DNA from: JACDET01 sp035568375
GTDB lineage: Bacteria; Patescibacteriota; Microgenomatia; Levybacterales; UBA12049
Assembly (NCBI GenBank): GCA_035568375.1
Contig: DATMOG010000106.1
Coordinates: forward strand, 1-20,243
Direction: 5' to 3'
DNA length: 20,243 nt
Positions 15,353 through 20,243 of the stretch are shown here, piece by piece. Position 1 is the stretch's first letter. Each line of letters begins with the position of its first letter. The position numbers and the translations under genes are program-made. The notes under the pieces are model-generated. The model saw nothing but the letters and a program-made list of their open reading frames with translations. It was not told the origin of the DNA and did no database searches.

Positions 15353-16647
15353 AGAATTTTCCTTCCCGTAAGTATTTTTCGTATATCAAGCATTGCCGAA
15401 TAGGTGGGTAATATATACAGTGTTTCGTTAATTGGCAAATGATCTATTGTAGTATTGATTGCTTCTTTAAGATTCTCAAATATTTTTACTTTTTTTTCAT
15501 AATTTTCTATTCCCATTTCGTATTTTAAACGTAGTGCCATGTCATAGACTCTATCACCAGCCAGAGTAATTTGTTTAAATTCTTCAAGTTGAGGAAGGTT
15601 AGTGTCCCAAATCCAGGAAATGTCTCGTCCATCAGGAATTCTGTCGTTGAGAACAATGAGTAACGATAACGCTTTAAGTTCTCTAATCGTTTGAAAAGAT
15701 TGATTAAAACTTGTCGGATTTTTTGAGAGAAAAAGTTGCACATTTCGCTTTTGATATTGAATGATTTCTTGTCTTCCAAACATAGGAGCAAATTGTTTAA
15801 ATGAGTCATAAATTTGTTCATCAGTCATTTTGAGATTTTTCAAGACAACAGCAGCTGCATGAGTATTATATTTATTGTAGGTACCAGAAAGGGGATAATG
15901 AGCAAAATGTATCATTTCAATTTTAGGATGATGTAGTCCACACGAATTGCATTGCCAATTACCCAGATGCGAAAATGTTGTAGTTTCAAAGATAAGTTCA
16001 CTGCCGCATTTCGGACACGAAACAGAATCAGCGGCATATTGAGATTGTTTCGTTTTTTTAACATTCAATCCAAAATATAATGAATCGAGTTGCGATGTTA
16101 AACTAATATATGCGATTTGTGAATCATCTGCATTGATGATGAGTTTTGTTGTTTTTGGAAGTTTATTTATCGCATCATGCCATTTCTGAACAATTGTGTT
16201 TATTTCTCCATATCTATCTAATTGATCTCGAAATAAATTTAACAAAACAAGATAATCAGGAGCAATTTGGTTTAAAACAAGCGGAAGTGCATTTTCATCG
16301 ACTTCAAAAATAGCATAGTCTTGTGTAATATCTCCATGGGTATTGGTATTTAACAAAATTGTAGAAGCGATACCATTCAGAAGATTTGCACCAGATTCAT
16401 TTTGCAGAACTGTACTGCCATTCTTCTCCAAACCTGTTCGTATGAGTCCTGATGTTGTTGTTTTTCCATTTGTTCCTGCAACAATAATAACTTTGATTTT
16501 AGATTTAGCAAGAATATCTCTGATGAAGTTTTTATTTCCTTTAAGTGCGATATGTCCAGGCCAAGTTGAACCATGACCTCGATTTAAACGTTTACTTATT
16601 TGGGAAATTGTTTTACCAACAGTGATTAAAGGAAGATTGAGCATCAT
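15349..16647 (-). CDS. murT: Lipid II isoglutaminyl synthase, Mur-ligase subunit (MurT)
   Basis: Mur-ligase-like partner of GatD. It activates the D-Glu carboxyl of lipid II with ATP so that GatD-derived ammonia can form D-isoglutamine. The 432-residue protein has the P-loop GTNGKTTT (58-65), the Mur-ligase middle domain (FEVDENALPLV; LLNLFRDQLDRYGE), and the MurT-specific four-cysteine zinc ribbon (Cys211, Cys214, Cys233, Cys236). The C-terminal DUF1727 domain follows, with the hallmark PDGRDISWIWD at 338-348, where MurT supplies the third triad residue to GatD. The frame is open up to 16824, but that segment lies over htpX and is not family-like. I start at the ATG at 16647, 1 bp after the htpX stop. 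Wall amidation is normally reported from Gram-positive bacteria, so the lineage carrying this pair probably has a peptidoglycan wall. Confidence 0.94.
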   Translation of the reverse strand: MMLNLPLITVGKTISQISKRLNRGHGSTWPGHIALKGNKNFIRDILAKSKIKVIIVAGTNGKTTTSGLIRTGLEKNGSTVLQNESGANLLNGIASTILLNTNTHGDITQDYAIFEVDENALPLVLNQIAPDYLVLLNLFRDQLDRYGEINTIVQKWHDAINKLPKTTKLIINADDSQIAYISLTSQLDSLYFGLNVKKTKQSQYAADSVSCPKCGSELIFETTTFSHLGNWQCNSCGLHHPKIEMIHFAHYPLSGTYNKYNTHAAAVVLKNLKMTDEQIYDSFKQFAPMFGRQEIIQYQKRNVQLFLSKNPTSFNQSFQTIRELKALSLLIVLNDRIPDGRDISWIWDTNLPQLEEFKQITLAGDRVYDMALRLKYEMGIENYEKKVKIFENLKEAINTTIDHLPINETLYILPTYSAMLDIRKILTGRKIL

Positions 16648-16648
16648 A

Positions 16649-17548
16649 TTACATTGATCGAAGGATTTTGATTCGTTGTTCAGTGGGCGGATGAGTGCTA
16701 AAAAGGTTTGACACCCAACTTGAAAAGCCTTTTTCTTTGAATGGATTGACGATAAAAAGATGTGCAGTTGCGTTACTTGCAGTGCGAAGTGGTCTTGGAT
16801 CTGATGAAATTTTTTCAAGCGCACTAGCGAGTCCTTCTGGATAACGAGTTAAGAGAGCTCCCGATGCATCCGCAAGCAATTCCCTTTTTCGTGATACTGC
16901 AAGTTGAATAAGACTTGCAATAATTGGCGCAATGATTGCAAGCACGATTGCAATCACGAGGAAAATTATTTGCGCTCTATTATCACGATCATCATCATTA
17001 CGGAAGCCACCCCAAAAAAGATTACGTAAAAAAAGATCTGTGATCAGTGCAATAAATCCTACCAAAACAGCAGTAATTGCCATCAAACGAGTGTCGTAAT
17101 TTTTGACATGAGATAACTCATGAGCCAGAACTCCTTCAAGTTCTGACTTATTTAATCGTTCAAGAATACCTGTTGTTGCAGCGACTGCAGCATGCTGAGG
17201 ATCGCGTCCTGTTGCGAAGGCGTTTGGCGATGGATCATCAATGATATACACTCGAGGCATTGGTATGCCATCTCCAATTGCAAGATTTTCAACAATATGA
17301 AAGAGTTTAGGATTATCTTTTTCCTTAATTTCCTGAGCACCGGATGACATAAGAACAATTTTATCTGAATAAAAATAACTGATAAAACTATATATTATGG
17401 CAAAAATAAAAATTCCAACACCAATCGATGGACCATAACCGGTTACACTTCCGAAAATATATGCAATTGTCCCGGCAAACAAAATAAAAAGAGCAATAAT
17501 AAAATAACTCTTCCATATATTGGCAGAGATAGCTTTATAAATATTCAT
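16649..17548 (-). CDS. htpX: Membrane zinc metalloprotease HtpX
   Basis: M48-family integral membrane protease involved in quality control of membrane proteins. The 299-residue protein has two N-terminal membrane helices (about 14-34 and 41-61), the zinc site HELSH (His143, Glu144, His147) with the third ligand Glu223 in ELLADASG, and two more hydrophobic segments (about 157-178 and 193-217). The substrate-side segment SPNAFATGRDPQHAAVAATTG and the C-terminal THPPTEQRI are also typical. It follows lemA by 5 bp; lemA-htpX is a recurrent pair in bacteria. The AGGAGGT ribosome site shares bases with the lemA TAG stop and touches the ATG with only about one spacer base, which is closer than normal. 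No alternative start fits the family N-terminus MNIYKAIS. Confidence 0.96.
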   Translation of the reverse strand: MNIYKAISANIWKSYFIIALFILFAGTIAYIFGSVTGYGPSIGVGIFIFAIIYSFISYFYSDKIVLMSSGAQEIKEKDNPKLFHIVENLAIGDGIPMPRVYIIDDPSPNAFATGRDPQHAAVAATTGILERLNKSELEGVLAHELSHVKNYDTRLMAITAVLVGFIALITDLFLRNLFWGGFRNDDDRDNRAQIIFLVIAIVLAIIAPIIASLIQLAVSRKRELLADASGALLTRYPEGLASALEKISSDPRPLRTASNATAHLFIVNPFKEKGFSSWVSNLFSTHPPTEQRIKILRSM

Positions 17549-17553
17549 ACCTC

Positions 17554-18099
17554 CTAAAACTGTACTTTCACGGGTTCTTTATCTTTTTCGTCAACAGCAA
17601 AGAATTCTGCCGGTTGGAAATGAATGGCGTTCGCAATAATGGAACTAGGGAACACCTGTAGTTTAGTATTATAATCCATTACGTTACTGTTATAAAACTG
17701 ACGTGAATAAGCAATTTTATTTTCTGTATCAGAAAGTTCTTCTTGCAAGCCCATAAAATTTTCACTTGCTCGAAGATTTGGATAGTTCTCTGAAATAGCG
17801 AAAAGAGATTTTAATGTATTTGAAAGAAAATCATTTGCTTGTGCTTTTTCTTTTGCAGATCCTGCTTGCATAAGGCTTACACGTGCTTTAGTGACATTTT
17901 CAAAAACTTCTTTTTCATGTTTGGCATATCCTTTTACTGTTTCAATGAGATTCGGAATAAGGTCCGTTCGTCGTTTGAGCTGAACATCAATTTGTGACAG
18001 CGCTTCAGAAATACGTACTTTTGCAGTAATTAAACTGTTATAAATAAACCATAAATACAAGAGTGCGATAACAACAATTGCAATTATTACTAAATTCAT
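17554..18099 (-). CDS. lemA: LemA family membrane protein
   Basis: Membrane-anchored helical protein of 181 residues. It has an N-terminal membrane helix (about 2-20, VIIAIVVIALLYLWF), then the conserved LemA core: SEALSQIDVQLKRRTDLIPNL, ETVKGYAKHEKEVFENVTKAR, SENYPNLRASENFMGLQEEL, and IAYSRQFYNSNVMDYN. The core ends with the FPSSIIANAIHFQPAEFFAV segment. The biochemical role of LemA is not settled; its frequent pairing with HtpX, seen here, suggests a function in membrane stress. Two ATGs exist, at 18105 and 18099. AGGAGG stands 3 nt from the first and 9 nt from the second, so I prefer 18099. The polX stop overlaps this start region. Confidence 0.95.
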   Translation of the reverse strand: MNLVIIAIVVIALLYLWFIYNSLITAKVRISEALSQIDVQLKRRTDLIPNLIETVKGYAKHEKEVFENVTKARVSLMQAGSAKEKAQANDFLSNTLKSLFAISENYPNLRASENFMGLQEELSDTENKIAYSRQFYNSNVMDYNTKLQVFPSSIIANAIHFQPAEFFAVDEKDKEPVKVQF

Positions 18100-18116
18100 T
18101 ATCATTCACCTCCTCT
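18100..18116 (-). promoter_or_regulatory. Strong Shine-Dalgarno site deciding the lemA start
   Basis: On the minus strand GAGGAGGTGA precedes ATGATAATG. Spacing from AGGAGG is 3 nt to the first ATG and 9 nt to the second, favouring the second (18099). The site lies within the last codons of polX, so lemA can be translated strongly from the polX transcript. Confidence 0.75.
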
Positions 18117-19880
18117 AAACCAAGTATCAAGTTCATTATATTCCTTTGTGTTTAAAATGTCACGTTTGGTAGCCCAACCACGTCGTGCTACAGTAATGCC
18201 ATATTTCATGAGATCCATTTGATCTGTTGCATGACTATCGGTATTAATAAACATTTTTACCCCCTTTTTTACTGCTTCACGGACAAGTATATCTGTTAAA
18301 TCGAGCCGTTGTGGAGCTGCGTTAATTTCAAGTGCTTTATTATGTTCTATACAATAAGTAAATATTTTTTCAAAATCTAACTCGATAGGCGAACGTTGAT
18401 TGATGAGTCTACTTGTTGGGTGTGCAAAAATTTTTGCTTTTGGATGAGATAATCCCTTTAGGACTCTTTCAGTCATTTCTTCTCGCTTCATGGAAAAGGA
18501 ACTATGGATAGAAACAATTGTTGCATCAAGATAGTCAAAAGCACTATCTTGAATGGCAAGTTTACCACTTGGGAGAATATCAGTTTCTAGGAGTGAGAAT
18601 ATACGTATATCTTTTTTATTCAGTAATTTTAATTGTTCAATATATTTACCCCTTTTTTCTAATAGCTTTAATATTTGTTCATTAGTGTGGTTACTTGTAC
18701 TTGGGTTATGTTCTGAGAATCCGAGATAGGTATAACCAAGTTTGAGAGCTTTGTTAATCAATTCTTCCATAGAATTTTGACCAGCATCATGACTTTCTTC
18801 AATTGGGAAACTGGAATGTAAATGGAAATCGCCTTTAATATCTGATAGTTCTACAAGTTTGGGTAGTTTATACTGCAGTGCAAGTTCGATCTCTCCGGTG
18901 TTTTCACGTATTTCGGGGGGAACCCATTGCATCCCTAGAGCTTTATAAAATGATTCCTCTGTTTTATAAAGTTTATAACTTTCTTTGTTATCACCTTTTT
19001 TTTTGATGCCAAAATCAGACACTGAGAGGCCTTTTGAAAGTGCGTATTCACGCAAATGTACATTGTGAGCTTTACTTCCTGTAAAATGCTGTAGAAGCGC
19101 TCCAAATCCGTCTGGCGGTTGTACCATAAGATCTATTTGCTTGCCCGAGGAGACAAGTATTGAAGATGTCCGATCACCACGTTCAATAATCCGTTCCTTA
19201 TATGGATAGGCAGTAAAGTAGTCAAGCACTTCCTGAGGTTTATTGGTTGCAACAGCTATATCAATATCGCCGATAGTATCTCTTTTTCTTCTAAGACTTC
19301 CTAAAGGATATACTTCAAGAACTGCGTGTGATTTTTTGAGATATGCCATCATAATTTGAGCAAGTTCGTTTGCATAAGGAAGCGCCATTCTAGCTGTTTT
19401 TGTTTTTCCTAATTTATATTCGCCAATTGTTCTGAGAATATCTGATTGAGACTTCTCGCCGAATCCTTCCAACCCAGCAATATCTCCTTTTTTTGCGATT
19501 TTTTCAAGGTCTGTAACAACTGTTTCAGAGTTTTTAAGATTAAATTCAGTAGCAAGTTTATAAGCTTTTTTGGGACCAAAACTTGGAATATCGAGTAGGG
19601 GGAAGACAGCTTCAGGAATATCCGTCATAACATCTTCAAAATGTTTGACTTTACCGGTTTTAAATAATTCTTCAAGACGTGATTGAATTGTTGGGCCGAT
19701 TCCGACAATTCCTTTTAGGTTATGATCTTTATAAAGATCATTCAGTTCGGTAGGTAAATTGGCTATCGAATCTGCAGCTTTTTCGTAAGCAAGAATTTGA
19801 AAGCGGTATTTTTTTTCATCCTTGATACTATATGATGCAGCGACATTTTTGAGTAATTTACTAATCTCAATATTGGTCAT
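18102..19880 (-). CDS. polX: Family X DNA polymerase with PHP domain
   Basis: Bacterial/archaeal PolX, a gap-filling repair polymerase with a PHP nuclease domain. In the 592-residue product the N-terminal 8-kDa-like and helix-hairpin-helix regions come first (GIVGIGPTIQSRLEEL near 57; LDIPSFGPKKAYKL near 96; GLEGFGEKSQSDIL). The palm follows, with GSLRRKRDTIGDIDIAV carrying Asp205 and Asp207 and a third Asp250 in QIDLMV. The PHP domain has HLH at 353-355, FSEHNPS, LLETDIL, VSIHSSF, AHPTSRL and TDSHATDQM, so its metal site looks intact and 3'-end processing activity is likely. FSEH replaces the more common SDH. A TTG at 19886 could extend it by two residues; I use the ATG at 19880, 6 nt after a plausible -10 box. 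It overlaps the lemA start region. Confidence 0.95.
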   Translation of the reverse strand: MTNIEISKLLKNVAASYSIKDEKKYRFQILAYEKAADSIANLPTELNDLYKDHNLKGIVGIGPTIQSRLEELFKTGKVKHFEDVMTDIPEAVFPLLDIPSFGPKKAYKLATEFNLKNSETVVTDLEKIAKKGDIAGLEGFGEKSQSDILRTIGEYKLGKTKTARMALPYANELAQIMMAYLKKSHAVLEVYPLGSLRRKRDTIGDIDIAVATNKPQEVLDYFTAYPYKERIIERGDRTSSILVSSGKQIDLMVQPPDGFGALLQHFTGSKAHNVHLREYALSKGLSVSDFGIKKKGDNKESYKLYKTEESFYKALGMQWVPPEIRENTGEIELALQYKLPKLVELSDIKGDFHLHSSFPIEESHDAGQNSMEELINKALKLGYTYLGFSEHNPSTSNHTNEQILKLLEKRGKYIEQLKLLNKKDIRIFSLLETDILPSGKLAIQDSAFDYLDATIVSIHSSFSMKREEMTERVLKGLSHPKAKIFAHPTSRLINQRSPIELDFEKIFTYCIEHNKALEINAAPQRLDLTDILVREAVKKGVKMFINTDSHATDQMDLMKYGITVARRGWATKRDILNTKEYNELDTWFRGGE

Positions 19881-19886
19881 GTCCAA

Positions 19887-19915
19887 AGTTTACCAGAGCA
19901 TTGACGAGCGTGCAA
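19887..19915 (-). promoter_or_regulatory. Candidate polX promoter, interlocked with the tRNA promoter
   Basis: On the minus strand TTGCAC (19915-19910), a 17-bp spacer and TAAACT (19892-19887; T, A and final T conserved). The -10 box is 6 nt from the polX ATG, so transcription should start at or next to it. Its -35 box lies inside the spacer of the opposing tRNA promoter. Confidence 0.45.
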
Positions 19916-19929
19916 GATTCGGTTAAAAT
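19901..19929 (+). promoter_or_regulatory. Promoter of tRNA-Asp
   Basis: TTGACG (19901-19906; 5 of 6), a 17-bp spacer and TAAAAT (19924-19929; 5 of 6). The expected start near 19936 leaves a 5' leader of about 23 nt to be removed by RNase P before the tRNA at 19959. It overlaps the polX promoter on the other strand. Confidence 0.7.
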
Positions 19930-19958
19930 ACAGGTTACTCAGTTGTGCTTTGCTAACT

Positions 19959-20035
19959 GGGGTGGTAGCTCAGTTGGTTAGAGCGCCTCCCTGTCACGGA
20001 GGAGGTCGCGGGTTCGAGTCCCGTCCATCCCGCCA
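19959..20035 (+). tRNA. tRNA-Asp (anticodon GUC), CCA encoded
   Basis: All four arms fold. The acceptor stem pairs GGGGTGG with CCATCCC, including one G-U. The D arm is GCTC/GAGC with loop AGTTGGTTA. The anticodon stem is CCTCC/GGAGG with loop CTGTCAC, so the anticodon GTC is at 19993-19995. The variable loop is AGGTC, and the T arm is GCGGG/CCCGT with loop TTCGAGT. The discriminator base G73 is the aspartate identity base, followed by an encoded CCA at 20033-20035. It is the only plus-strand gene in the window and diverges from polX. Confidence 0.98.
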
Positions 20036-20039
20036 TTAT

Positions 20040-20055
20040 GAAAACGTCGTTTTTT
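20040..20055 (+). terminator. Weak terminator candidate after tRNA-Asp
   Basis: AAAAC-GTC-GTTTT can form a five-pair, mostly A-T stem, with a run of six T overlapping and following it (20050-20055). It sits 5 nt after the tRNA CCA, where a terminator is expected. The stem is weak, so confidence is low. Confidence 0.35.
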
Positions 20056-20243
20056 AATTAGCCTCGATATATGGCTCTAATTTAAATGCTTCGTCGTTAT
20101 GTATTATAGCGACCGAAAAACAGAATGTCAGATTTACGTATTAAATTTGATAAGGAAAAAATTGGTTATTTGTTAGCGTCGTAAATTTGTTTTTTGTTTG
20201 TTGAAATGAATAATCTTGTTTGTTTGAGAGCTTGTCTTTTATA
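20056..20243. other. Right-edge region with no recognisable gene
   Basis: AT-rich sequence of 188 bp. It holds only very short open frames (for example 25 codons from the ATG at 20099 and 19 codons from the ATG at 20125, both plus strand) without ribosome sites or recognisable products. I see no RNA gene, repeat or promoter that I would defend. It is probably intergenic leader or spacer before a gene outside the window. Confidence 0.5.

Noticed and set aside
16648..16824. N-terminal extension of MurT by 59 residues
   Set aside because: It overlaps the end of htpX in another frame, and the residues do not resemble Mur ligases; an ATG 1 bp after the htpX stop fits.
20099..20184. Short plus-strand open frames of 25 and 19 codons after the tRNA
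   Set aside because: Too short, with no Shine-Dalgarno sequence or promoter and no recognisable peptide.
1..20243. Alternative genetic code with UGA as Gly, as in some Patescibacteria
   Set aside because: TGA ends polX, gatA, murT and the ITPase at family-typical C-termini and no in-frame TGA interrupts any gene.

Overview
All protein genes in this window lie on the minus strand. They form a compact block of twenty genes with little intergenic space. The only plus-strand gene is a tRNA-Asp at the right edge. The DNA is AT-rich, and TAA, TAG and TGA all end plausible proteins, so the standard bacterial code fits. The mix of genes (PolX with PHP, PHP-type DnaE, a short ATP synthase delta subunit, MurT-GatD, GatCAB, LemA-HtpX) and the tight packing suggest a small-genome bacterium of the Candidate Phyla Radiation (Patescibacteria, perhaps Microgenomates). 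That placement is an inference from gene style, because the window has no rRNA or marker tree behind it.

Read in the direction of transcription (right to left), the first block is polX, lemA, htpX, murT, an ITPA-like nucleotide pyrophosphatase, an HD-domain nucleotidase, gatD, gatC, two tandem histidine phosphatases, gatA and gatB. Neighbours overlap by 4-11 bp or are at most 8 bp apart, so much of the block is probably co-transcribed. It combines DNA repair and nucleotide-pool cleaning (PolX, ITPase, HD nucleotidase), membrane proteostasis (HtpX, with LemA), peptidoglycan amidation (MurT-GatD) and tRNA-dependent amidation (GatCAB). Both amidation systems use glutamine-derived ammonia.

The second block is dnaE followed by the F-type ATP synthase genes in canonical order atpB-E-F-H-A-G-D. 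The atpD stop is 18 bp from the left edge, so any atpC lies outside. The c subunit has a proton-type ion site. The delta subunit is only 116 residues. A 113-bp repeat-rich, hairpin-forming segment separates atpE from atpF.

Readable sigma70-type promoters stand before dnaE, before atpB (inside the end of dnaE), before gatC (inside the end of gatD), and in an interlocked divergent pair for polX and tRNA-Asp. Several place the -10 box only 6-12 nt before the start codon, which predicts leaderless or nearly leaderless mRNAs. By contrast atpE and lemA carry near-perfect Shine-Dalgarno sequences. I see no mobile element, CRISPR array, rRNA or prophage. The most unusual signals are regulatory: the interlocked promoters, stop codons shared with -10 boxes, and the atpE-atpF spacer. 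The gene-level oddities are the split murT-gatD pair, the eukaryote-like ITPase, the short delta subunit and the duplicated phosphatases inside the gat operon.
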